Assembly (NCBI GenBank): GCA_046496815.1
Contig: JAWOGN010000104.1
Coordinates: 1 to 17,321, forward strand
From: JAWOGN01 sp046496815
Lineage (GTDB): Bacteria > Desulfobacterota > DSM-4660 > Desulfatiglandales > Desulfatiglandaceae
Reading direction: 5' to 3'
Length of the DNA stretch: 17,321 nt
Under the pieces are notes generated by a model. It was not told the origin of the DNA. It saw nothing but the letters and a program-made list of their open reading frames with translations, and did not search any database. Of this stretch, positions 1 to 6,279 are shown in pieces (within the stretch, counting starts at the first letter, position 1; the number at the start of each line of letters is the position of its first letter). The position numbers and the translations under genes are program-made.

Positions 1-267
1 TGGTTCGGTGATTATGACAAACTGAAGATGACCAAAATCTTTGTGCAGGAACGATGGAGTTTAAATCTGGATACGAATAAGGCGCAGTTTCTGTTTGTCG
101 GTGACTCCCCCAACGATGAGCCCATGTTCCAATATTTTCCGCACTCCGTCGGAGTGAAAAATGTGCTGAACTTTGCCGACCGCATGAAGCAATTGCCCGC
201 GTATGTGGCCGCCAAAGAAGGTGGAAAAGGATTCGCTGAGATTGCCGAGATTTTACTCCGGCATTGA
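1..267 (+). CDS. HAD-IIB family hydrolase (sugar-phosphatase type), 3' end only
   Basis: This is the last 88 codons of a gene whose start lies left of the window. The reading frame is open from base 1 to the TGA at 265-267. It contains the late HAD motif GDSPNDEPMF (about residues 35-44 of the visible part), whose acidic residues bind Mg2+ in HAD phosphatases, and an upstream segment reading WFGDYDKL, which fits the conserved Lys region of the HAD-IIB subfamily (sucrose-phosphatase, Cof and mannosyl-3-phosphoglycerate phosphatase relatives). It is a soluble, cytoplasmic enzyme expected to remove phosphate from a small phosphorylated metabolite. The N-terminal nucleophile (DxD) and the cap domain are outside the window, so the substrate cannot be inferred. 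It lies just upstream of a UgpBAEC-like importer on the same strand, so the imported compound or its product may be its substrate; that link is inference. Confidence 0.85.
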   Translation, partial: WFGDYDKLKMTKIFVQERWSLNLDTNKAQFLFVGDSPNDEPMFQYFPHSVGVKNVLNFADRMKQLPAYVAAKEGGKGFAEIAEILLRH

Positions 268-382
268 TCCCCGGGGAACCTGCGATCAATCTCTTTCGGA
301 ATTTCACCTCCGACACAAAATTGGACCCCTGATGACTCAAAAGCACTCAAAAGCCTACGCGCTTAGCGTGGATGAGGAATCC

Positions 383-411
383 TTGACAGGGAGAGGCCGC
401 TCAAGTAAAAA
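383..411 (+). promoter_or_regulatory. Candidate sigma70 promoter for the UgpBAEC-like operon
   Basis: A perfect -35 box TTGACA (383-388) is followed after 17 bp by TAAAAA (406-411), a 4/6 match to the -10 consensus. It lies in the 267-nt gap (268-534) between the phosphatase gene and the ATPase gene and would give a leader of about 115 nt. The rest of the gap holds an AT-rich stretch (446-468), a weak GGGG/CCCC hairpin (486-498) and the dyad at 507-521. I see no small ORF with a ribosome site there. Confidence 0.4.
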
Positions 412-506
412 TCGGAATTGATTTCTTGAAAGTGGGTGATGTCAATAATTTATTTTTTCATTTTCTTTCACCCGTTGCCTCGATCGGGGTGAAGCCCCTC
501 AGTTTG

Positions 507-521
507 GATCGATGTTCGATC
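507..521 (+). promoter_or_regulatory. 15-nt dyad abutting the ribosome site of the ATPase gene
   Basis: GATCGA (507-512), TGT, then TCGATC (516-521) forms a perfect 6-bp inverted repeat. It ends one base before the Shine-Dalgarno AGGAG (522-526), which sits 8 nt from the ATG at 535. It could be an operator or an RNA hairpin that changes ribosome access. The function is inferred only from symmetry and position. Confidence 0.35.
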
Positions 522-534
522 AGGAGCGAGTAAT

Positions 535-1644
535 ATGGCCACAGTTTCATTTCATCACGTGACGAAACGATTCGGCGACCATGACGCAGTCAAGGATTTT
601 GATCTGGAAATAAAGGATAAGGAGTTTGTGGTGCTTGTCGGGCCGTCGGGTTGCGGGAAATCCACCACGCTAAGAATGCTGGCCGGCCTTGAAAAGATTA
701 CCGATGGTACCATTGAAATCGACGGTCAAGTCGTGAATAGGGTTCATCCAAAAGACCGCGACATTGCCATGGTTTTTCAAAATTACGCCCTGTACCCCCA
801 CATGACGGTATATAAAAACATGGCTTTCGGGCTTCAGCTGCGAAAATTTCCAAAGTCCGAAATCGACCAACGCGTACAGGAGGCCGCTGAGATTTTGGAA
901 ATCTCAGAGCTTCTAAAGAGAAAGCCCAGAGAGCTGTCCGGCGGTCAACGGCAGCGTGTGGCTGTGGGTCGCGCTATCGTTCGAAAGCCGGCCGTTTTTT
1001 TATTCGACGAGCCGCTGAGCAACCTCGATGCAAAGCTTAGGGTTCAAATGCGCAGTGAAATCCTGAAACTCTATCAACGTATCCAAACGACCATCATTTA
1101 TGTGACCCATGATCAAATCGAAGCCATGACCATGGGAAGCAAAATCGTCATCATGAATGAGGGCCGAACCATGCAGGAAGGGAAACCCATCGAGGTGTAT
1201 GATTTTCCTGAAAACATGTTCGTTGCCGGTTTTATCGGCAGCCCCGCCATGAATTTCGTGGAGGCAACGCTCGTCGGCAAGAACGGTTCTCTCTATGTGG
1301 ATTGCGAAATGTTCCGGCTTCCCGTTCCTGAATCAAAAAGGAAGGAATATCTTCAGCATAAGGGCAAGAAATGCTATTTTGGTCTTCGGCCCGAGCACAT
1401 TTATGATAGAGCGTTTATCAAAGAGTACGACCCTCGAAACGTCATTAAAGCCAGGGTCGATTTGATTGAACCGGTGGGATCTTTTGTTATTCTCCGAATC
1501 GTTCTGGGAAAAGTGAATATCGTGGCGCAAGTAGACTCCCACACCCAAGCAACGGTGGGTGAGGAGATTGAGCTGGTCGCCGATATGGACAAAATGCACC
1601 TTTTCTCCATGGAAGCCCCGAACCTTTCGTTAAGGATGTCGTGA
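535..1644 (+). CDS. ugpC: ABC importer ATPase, UgpC/MsmX/MalK type
   Basis: This is the ATP-hydrolysing subunit of a CUT1-type importer for carbohydrates or glycerol phosphates, acting on the cytoplasmic face of the inner membrane. Over 369 residues it shows Walker A GPSGCGKST (36-44), the Q-loop Gln82, the signature LSGGQ (134-138), Walker B FLFDEP (155-160) and the H-loop His192. A C-terminal TOBE/OB region (about 240-360) is typical of MalK and UgpC. The length is normal for the family (350-370). The start is ATG 535 with AGGAG 8 nt upstream. It comes first in the operon, before the binding protein and two permeases; in E. coli ugp the ATPase comes after the permeases. The symbol denotes the family; glycerol-3-phosphate as the substrate is not shown. 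ATPases of this group are often shared between transporters, which is possible here. Confidence 0.93.
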   Translation: MATVSFHHVTKRFGDHDAVKDFDLEIKDKEFVVLVGPSGCGKSTTLRMLAGLEKITDGTIEIDGQVVNRVHPKDRDIAMVFQNYALYPHMTVYKNMAFGLQLRKFPKSEIDQRVQEAAEILEISELLKRKPRELSGGQRQRVAVGRAIVRKPAVFLFDEPLSNLDAKLRVQMRSEILKLYQRIQTTIIYVTHDQIEAMTMGSKIVIMNEGRTMQEGKPIEVYDFPENMFVAGFIGSPAMNFVEATLVGKNGSLYVDCEMFRLPVPESKRKEYLQHKGKKCYFGLRPEHIYDRAFIKEYDPRNVIKARVDLIEPVGSFVILRIVLGKVNIVAQVDSHTQATVGEEIELVADMDKMHLFSMEAPNLSLRMS

Positions 1645-1658
1645 GATCAATCTCAAAA

Positions 1659-1670
1659 AACCGCGCGGTT
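1659..1670. repeat. 12-nt perfect palindrome after the ATPase gene
   Basis: AACCGCGCGGTT is perfectly self-complementary. It starts 15 nt after the ATPase stop, in the 166-nt gap before the binding-protein gene. No T-run follows, so it is not an ordinary terminator. It could be an operator or a minor hairpin. Confidence 0.3.
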
Positions 1671-1740
1671 CAAGCTTGGATTTCGCGCTTTGGTCCGGGA
1701 CGCATCAAAGATGAACCATTGCGATACATTTCAGCGAGGA

Positions 1741-1750
1741 AAGGAGGTGA
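1741..1750 (+). promoter_or_regulatory. Orphan full-length Shine-Dalgarno sequence in the binding-protein leader
   Basis: AAGGAGGTGA matches the 16S rRNA 3' end over ten bases, yet lies about 60 nt upstream of the real start at 1811, which has its own AGGAGG (1798-1803). The only nearby in-frame start is TTG at 1751, 3 nt from GGAGG. That start would add 20 residues in front of the signal peptide, which I consider unlikely. It may be a ribosome standby site or chance. Confidence 0.4.
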
Positions 1751-1810
1751 TTGGGTTTCCAACTTCGGCATGTCCGTCTGCAGTTAATCTTCATAAAAGG
1801 AGGAATCACC

Positions 1811-3103
1811 ATGAAACGGAATGTAATGATGGCCATGGCACTGTTGATTTTCTTTTCCCTTGCGTCCACCGCCTCGGCGAAAGTGAATCTCAAGTTCTTC
1901 TATCCCGTAGGTGTGGCGGGACCGCTTGTTAAAGTAATCAACGGCATGGTCGCTGAATTCGAGAAGGAAAATCCCGACATAGACGTGGAGCCTGTCTATG
2001 CGGGAAATTACAACCAGACCATGCAGAAAGTTCAGACCGCCGTGTTGGGAGGTAACCCTCCGGATATTGCAGTGGTTGAAATCTCGGAGTTGTTCTCCCT
2101 CTTGGCAATGGACTCCCTTATTCCCCTGGATGAGTATATCGAACAGGAGGGAGGAGAAAAATTCCTGGCAGACTTCTACCCGGGTTTTCTTGGAAATGCC
2201 TATGGGAGAGATGGAAAAATCTATGGCTTTCCCTTTCAGCGAAGCACCCCGATTCTTTACTGGAACAAGGACATGTTTGCAGCCGCCGGTGACAAGCTGA
2301 AGGCCGCAGGCTTGGACCCCAACCGTCCTCCGGATAATTGGGACGAGTTGGTGGAATACGCGAAGATATTGACCATCAGAGAAGGGAATCAAACCAAGCA
2401 GTACGGATTGATCATTCCCGGGGGATGGAATGACTGGATTTTTGAAGCTTTTTCCCGGCAGAACGGTTCACAGCTCATAAAAGAGGACGGCTTGACCGTA
2501 ACCTTTAACTCCCCCGAGAACCTGGAGGCCCTGAGGCTTTGGGTAAACCTCATGCAGGAACTCAAGGTATGCCCCGTCCTGCGTCCATGGAACATCACTC
2601 CCGATGACTTCATCGGCGGCGTGACGGCCATGATGTATTACTCGACCGGTGGAATGGCCAAAATCCGAAAAACCGCCGAGTTCAATTGGGGCGCGGCCTT
2701 TCAGCCCAAGAGAAAGAACTACGGGACACCGGTCGGCGGCGGAGACTTCCACATTTTCAAAAGGATCCCGAAAGAGAATCAGGATGCCGCCTGGAAGTTT
2801 GCAAAATTTATGACCACCCCTGAAATGGCAGGCCACTGGAGCATCGAATCCGGTTACGTAGCCGTCAACAAGGCTGCGTACGATCGGGCCGACATGAAAG
2901 CCTTTCTCGAGAAATTCCCTCAAATGACCGTTGCCAGGGATCAGCTGGACTACGCCTATCCAAAGATGATGGCAGTCAATTACCAGTTGATACGGAACGC
3001 CATGACCACCAATCTGGATGCGGCGCTTGAAGGGAAAAAGAGCCCGGAGGAAGCGCTTGCCGATGCTCATAAGTTGATGGAAGAAGCCATTAAAGGACAG
3101 TAA
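1811..3103 (+). CDS. Periplasmic solute-binding protein, UgpB/family 1 type
   Basis: This is the substrate-capturing component of the importer encoded around it; it acts in the periplasm and delivers ligand to the two permeases. I start it at ATG 1811 because AGGAGG ends 7 nt upstream and because residues 1-23 form a classic signal peptide ending ASTASA before KVNLKFF. The mature part fits cluster-D/family 1 binding proteins: an N-terminal beta strand, a segment with FPFQRSTPILYWNKDMF, a WNDWIFEAFSRQNG segment in the hinge region and a C-terminal helical lobe. The length of 430 residues is normal. A longer version from TTG 1751 is possible but would put 20 residues before the signal peptide. 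The ligand is unknown; glycerol phosphates, glycerophosphodiesters and oligosaccharides are the usual choices. Confidence 0.9.
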   Translation: MKRNVMMAMALLIFFSLASTASAKVNLKFFYPVGVAGPLVKVINGMVAEFEKENPDIDVEPVYAGNYNQTMQKVQTAVLGGNPPDIAVVEISELFSLLAMDSLIPLDEYIEQEGGEKFLADFYPGFLGNAYGRDGKIYGFPFQRSTPILYWNKDMFAAAGDKLKAAGLDPNRPPDNWDELVEYAKILTIREGNQTKQYGLIIPGGWNDWIFEAFSRQNGSQLIKEDGLTVTFNSPENLEALRLWVNLMQELKVCPVLRPWNITPDDFIGGVTAMMYYSTGGMAKIRKTAEFNWGAAFQPKRKNYGTPVGGGDFHIFKRIPKENQDAAWKFAKFMTTPEMAGHWSIESGYVAVNKAAYDRADMKAFLEKFPQMTVARDQLDYAYPKMMAVNYQLIRNAMTTNLDAALEGKKSPEEALADAHKLMEEAIKGQ

Positions 3104-3118
3104 TATATTCGGATGCGC

Positions 3119-3166
3119 TGGGACCCGCCTGCGTTTTGAGCCGGGTCCCAATTGCGGTAAGGGACC
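3119..3166 (+). promoter_or_regulatory. Intercistronic hairpin with an alternative pairing that covers the permease ribosome site
   Basis: TGGGACCCG (3119-3127) and CGGGTCCCA (3142-3150) form a perfect 9-bp stem with a 14-nt loop, starting 16 nt after the binding-protein stop. Part of the second arm, GGTCCC (3144-3149), can instead pair with GGGACC (3161-3166), which directly precedes the permease ATG at 3167 and overlaps its TAAGG ribosome site (3158-3162). The two pairings exclude each other. Known parallels such as malE-malF hairpins protect binding-protein mRNA and reduce permease yield. The switch-like reading is inference. Confidence 0.55.
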
Positions 3167-4048
3167 ATGCGCGAAAAACTGGAGCAGTATCAGGCCTACC
3201 TGTTTTTGATCCCGGGCCTCTTTTTTTTGTTGTTATTCACCTACCTCCCCATACTTTGGTCCACATGGCTGAGCTTCAATCGGTGGAACCTCCTTTCTCC
3301 CAAGCCAAAGTTTGTCGGAATGGAAAATTTTGTCAACCTCTGGCATCATGATGTTTTTTGGCTGGTCATGAAGAATTCGTTCATTTTCGTGACGGTCAGC
3401 ATCTTTCCAACCATGTTTTTGGCGCTCGTATTCGCCATCCTCATTGATGAACGGATGAAAGGCCGGGTTTACTACATTTACAGCTTCTTTTATCCCACTT
3501 TGATCCCAATGGCTGCTGCAGCGATGCTCTGGGTCTATATCTATTCGCCGAACCTTGGCATTCTGAATGTCCTTCTGGCCAAACTGGGATTTCCGAAGCT
3601 TGGATGGCTGGGGAGTTCCGACACGTCGCTCTGGGCCTTGATCATCATGACCTTTTGGAAAAACCTCGGCTTCTTCATGCTCATCTATTTGTCCGGCCTG
3701 CAGAACGTGAGTCGTGAACTTTATGAGGCGGCCTATATGGATGGAGCAGGCTGGTGGAAGCGTCATGTCGCGATAACCTTCCCTTTAGTAGGCCCGACTT
3801 CTCTATTTGTTTTGGTTACGGCAATAATCCTGACGTTTCGGGTCTTCGACCAGATCCATCTCATGACGGAGGGTGGGCCGGGAAACAGTTCCAATGTTAT
3901 CGTCTATTACATATATGAAAACGGGTTTAAGTTTTTTGATTGGGGCAAGGCCACCTCGCTCACCACGATTCTGGTTTTGATCCTCTTGACACTCACGCTG
4001 ATAATTTTTGGGATATTTGGAAAGCGAATTACCTATTCAGCGGACTAG
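3167..4048 (+). CDS. ABC importer permease, UgpA/MalF type
   Basis: This is the first of two inner-membrane permease subunits forming the translocation path. The 293 residues begin with a short cytoplasmic end and a hydrophobic segment (11-32) and contain about six membrane spans. The EAA loop that docks on the ATPase is clear at about 187-207 (YEAAYMDGAGWWKRH, then FPLVGPT). Another family-like stretch is FDQIHLMTEGGPGNSS in the last third, common in MalF/UgpA proteins. The ATG start has a short TAAGG ribosome site that overlaps a possible inhibitory pairing. The following permease gene begins 15 nt after the TAG stop, as expected for one operon. The substrate is not defined by this protein. 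Confidence 0.92.
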   Translation: MREKLEQYQAYLFLIPGLFFLLLFTYLPILWSTWLSFNRWNLLSPKPKFVGMENFVNLWHHDVFWLVMKNSFIFVTVSIFPTMFLALVFAILIDERMKGRVYYIYSFFYPTLIPMAAAAMLWVYIYSPNLGILNVLLAKLGFPKLGWLGSSDTSLWALIIMTFWKNLGFFMLIYLSGLQNVSRELYEAAYMDGAGWWKRHVAITFPLVGPTSLFVLVTAIILTFRVFDQIHLMTEGGPGNSSNVIVYYIYENGFKFFDWGKATSLTTILVLILLTLTLIIFGIFGKRITYSAD

Positions 4049-4063
4049 TTCCGGAGCCGGTGC

Positions 4064-4891
4064 ATGGAAGAGAAAAAATACGAAGTGGTTCTCAAGATAT
4101 TTATGCTTCAAATCGGCGCCATTCTCATGATCTTGCCGTTTGTGTGGCTCATTTCCACGGCCCTGAAAAGCCCTTCGGAAGTCTTTACCCAGAGCCTCTC
4201 GCTGATCCCCGAAAAATTCATGTGGACCAACTTTGTAGATATTATGGACCAGGCCCCGTTCTGGCTGTATATGGGAAATACCATCATCGTCTGTGTGGGC
4301 ATCCTGGTTATTCAGCTCCTCCTCGTCATACCGGCCGCCTATGCTTTCGCGCGCCTTGATTTTCCCGGCAAGGATGTCCTGTTTCTATTGTTTGTGATTC
4401 AGATTATGCTCCCGCTCGAATCGATCATCATCCCCAACTATCTGATCACGAAGAAACTTGGCTTGTTAAACACCCGAACGGGCCTCATTCTGCCATTCGT
4501 AGCGAGCGGCTTCGGCACATTTATGCTCCGTCAAACCTTCAAGCAAATACCTGCGTCTTTGGAGGATGCAGCCCTCATGGACGGCGCCGGCCACATTCGA
4601 TTCATATGGCATGTGATTATCCCGCTTTCCCGTCCCACGATCGTGACCTTTTCAATGATCAGTATCGCCACCCACTGGAACGACTACTTTTGGCCCCTCA
4701 TCATCACCGACGTTGACAGAGTCAGGACGCTGACGATCGGCCTCGGCATGTTTGTCCAGCAGGAGAGCGGATCTGATTGGAGTCTCCTGATGGCTGCAAC
4801 CCTGTTTGTATGTTCGCCGATCATCGCATTTTTCTTGGCAACCCAGAGAACCTTTATCAAAAACTTCTTAACCTCGGGGATCAAGGGGTAA
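4064..4891 (+). CDS. ABC importer permease, UgpE/MalG type
   Basis: This is the second permease subunit, pairing with the product of 3167-4048 in the inner membrane. It has 275 residues, which is usual for UgpE/MalG (270-290). It shows a first span at about 12-33 (FVWLISTALKSPSE follows, typical of MalG-like proteins), about six spans in total, and the EAA loop at 168-188 (EDAALMDGAGHIRF, then PLSRPT). The C-terminus ends with a short basic segment. GGAG (4053-4056) lies 7 nt before the ATG. It is the last gene of the operon; a probable terminator overlaps the region just after the TAA. Confidence 0.92.
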   Translation: MEEKKYEVVLKIFMLQIGAILMILPFVWLISTALKSPSEVFTQSLSLIPEKFMWTNFVDIMDQAPFWLYMGNTIIVCVGILVIQLLLVIPAAYAFARLDFPGKDVLFLLFVIQIMLPLESIIIPNYLITKKLGLLNTRTGLILPFVASGFGTFMLRQTFKQIPASLEDAALMDGAGHIRFIWHVIIPLSRPTIVTFSMISIATHWNDYFWPLIITDVDRVRTLTIGLGMFVQQESGSDWSLLMAATLFVCSPIIAFFLATQRTFIKNFLTSGIKG

Positions 4892-4892
4892 T

Positions 4893-4928
4893 AAAAGCTC
4901 CGGCCGGATAGGTCTTGCAGGGCTTTTT
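4893..4928 (+). terminator. Probable intrinsic terminator of the UgpBAEC-like operon
   Basis: AAAAGCTC (4893-4900) pairs with GGGCTTTT (4920-4927) over 8 bp with one G-U, and the stem ends in a run of five T (4924-4928). The loop of 19 nt contains TCCGGCCGGA-like symmetry that may add an inner stem. It begins right after the stop codon at 4889-4891. The A-rich 5' arm and T-rich 3' arm make it partly bidirectional, suiting the convergent junction with the minus-strand ATPase gene. Confidence 0.55.
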
Positions 4929-4995
4929 CGAGGGCGGTATCCAACGGGGAGAAGCGGTAACCCCGATTTTAACCCAGGTTGAGCGGTTCAGGGTT

Positions 4996-5012
4996 TCCCG
5001 ATGAAATCGGGA
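4996..5012. repeat. REP-like hairpin in the convergent junction
   Basis: TCCCGAT, GAA, ATCGGGA makes a perfect 7-bp stem with a 3-nt loop. It lies between the two convergent ABC operons and resembles the small CCCGAT/ATCGGG hairpins scattered between genes in many delta-proteobacterial genomes, as I recall them. No T-run follows. The remaining sequence of the 225-nt gap (4892-5116) carries the terminator, this hairpin and the GAAC-type repeats. Confidence 0.4.
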
Positions 5013-5068
5013 TTCCGGGTCGAAAAACGTCAAGCTATCTGCTGTCAAGAGATTCAAGCGGTTATAAC

Positions 5069-5098
5069 CTTTGAACCCTGAACTTTGAACGTGGAACC
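5069..5098. repeat. Degenerate TTGAAC short-repeat cluster, copy 1
   Basis: The stretch holds tandem degenerate units: TTGAACC, TGAAC, TTTGAAC and GGAACC spaced about every 7-9 bases. Similar GAACnTTGAACC runs are common non-coding repeats in Desulfobacterota, from memory. A second cluster in the opposite orientation lies at 6219-6245, so the two bracket the ATPase gene at 5117-6199. Confidence 0.45.
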
Positions 5099-5116
5099 GA
5101 TCAGTTTGGGCTCAAG

Positions 5117-6199
5117 TCATGACAAAATCATACATTTTTGCGGATTCAAAAACAGGTAGAGTTCTTCTCCCTCTTCCTGCGGCAAGTGATACGGTACTTG
5201 CACCCTGATCTTCGTGTCGTCGACGCTCACGAAGAGGTAGAGAAAATTACCCAGGTACGCCTTGTGGACAATGCTCCCTTTGTACAGGTTTTCCTTCGCT
5301 TGAGGGGCATCCCTAAATACTTCCACATCCTCAGGACGAATAGAGGCATACACTTTTTTACCTGGTTTTGCTGCCGCGGTGTCTTCCGCGTTGCACAGCA
5401 GCTTCTCGCTGAATTGGGTGCGCACGTAAACCTTATGGGTTTCCCGGTCGACCTCCACGACTTCCCCGGACATAAAGTTCATGGTGCCTATGAAATCAGC
5501 GACGAATCTGTTGGCCGGTTTTTGATATATCTCCTGCGCGGTACCGACCTGCACCACATCTCCAGAATCCATAACGGCGATTCGATCAGAAATGACCATG
5601 GCCTCCGCCTGGTCATGGGTGACGTAGACCGACGTGATCCCCATTCGTCTTACCAGACTCTTGATTTCAAACCTCAGCTCTTCTCTGAGCTTGGCATCCA
5701 GGTTGCTCAAGGGTTCGTCCAGCAGCAGCACTTTGGGATTTCCCACCAGGGCCCGCGCAAGCGCCACGCGTTGCTGCTGTCCGCCGCTCAATTGAGAGGG
5801 GTATCGATCTTCCATGCCGTTTAAACCTACCAAGTCCAGAACCTGCTGCGCCCTTTCCCGAATACGCTGCCTGGGCACCTTCTGAATTTTCAAGCCGTAG
5901 ACGATATTGTTGTACACCTTCATGTGGGGCCATACGGCGTAGTTCTGGAACACCATGCCGATTCCCCGCTTTGAGGGTTGAACGAATCCTTTCGAAAGCA
6001 TCGGCTTGCCGTCAATAACGATGTCTCCCTCATCCGGTTTCTCCAATCCTGCAATGCAGCGCAAAGTCGTTGTTTTGCCGCAGCCGCTGGGCCCCAGCAG
6101 CGTTAACATTTCTCCCTGCTTGACTTCAAGTTGTATGCGATTCACTGCCACGACGTCCTTAAAGCGTTTTAACAGGTGTTGGATCTCTATGAATGCCAT
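5117..6199 (-). CDS. ABC importer ATPase, FbpC/PotA type
   Basis: This is the ATPase that drives the importer encoded upstream on the same strand. The 360 residues show Walker A GPSGCGKTT (36-44), Q-loop Gln85, signature LSGGQQQR (137-144), Walker B LLLDEP (158-163) and H-loop His195. The C-terminal TOBE-like domain (about 240-355) includes the ASIRPEDVEV stretch. Length and layout fit ferric (FbpC), spermidine (PotA) and 2-aminoethylphosphonate (PhnT-like) ATPases, which cannot be told apart by reading alone. The start ATG at 6199 has AAGGAG 9 nt upstream. It follows the permease gene after 80 nt that contain a repeat cluster. I see no convincing terminator after its stop. Confidence 0.92.
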   Translation of the reverse strand: MAFIEIQHLLKRFKDVVAVNRIQLEVKQGEMLTLLGPSGCGKTTTLRCIAGLEKPDEGDIVIDGKPMLSKGFVQPSKRGIGMVFQNYAVWPHMKVYNNIVYGLKIQKVPRQRIRERAQQVLDLVGLNGMEDRYPSQLSGGQQQRVALARALVGNPKVLLLDEPLSNLDAKLREELRFEIKSLVRRMGITSVYVTHDQAEAMVISDRIAVMDSGDVVQVGTAQEIYQKPANRFVADFIGTMNFMSGEVVEVDRETHKVYVRTQFSEKLLCNAEDTAAAKPGKKVYASIRPEDVEVFRDAPQAKENLYKGSIVHKAYLGNFLYLFVSVDDTKIRVQVPYHLPQEEGEELYLFLNPQKCMILS

Positions 6200-6218
6200 T
6201 CAGTCTTTCTCCTTCTCG

Positions 6219-6245
6219 GTTCAAGGTTCCCCGTTCAACGTTCAT
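6219..6245. repeat. Degenerate GTTCAA short-repeat cluster, copy 2
   Basis: GGTTCAAGGTTCC is followed by CCGTTCAACGTTCAT. It is the inverse orientation of the cluster at 5069-5098 and sits in the 80-nt gap between the permease stop (6280) and the ATPase start (6199). It probably has no coding role. Confidence 0.45.
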
Positions 6246-6279
6246 ACAAGGGTTTTCTCAACCATGAACCTCTAAACCA

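Noticed and set aside
1751..1810. N-terminal extension of the first binding protein from a TTG start right after AAGGAGGTGA
   Set aside because: It would put 20 residues before a clean signal peptide; ATG 1811 has its own AGGAGG at 7 nt, and the TTG is only 3 nt from GGAGG.
1784..2392. Long (202-codon) antisense ORF under the first binding-protein gene
   Set aside because: It mirrors codon structure of the real gene, which has signal peptide, ribosome site and family features; the antisense product has no recognisable domain.
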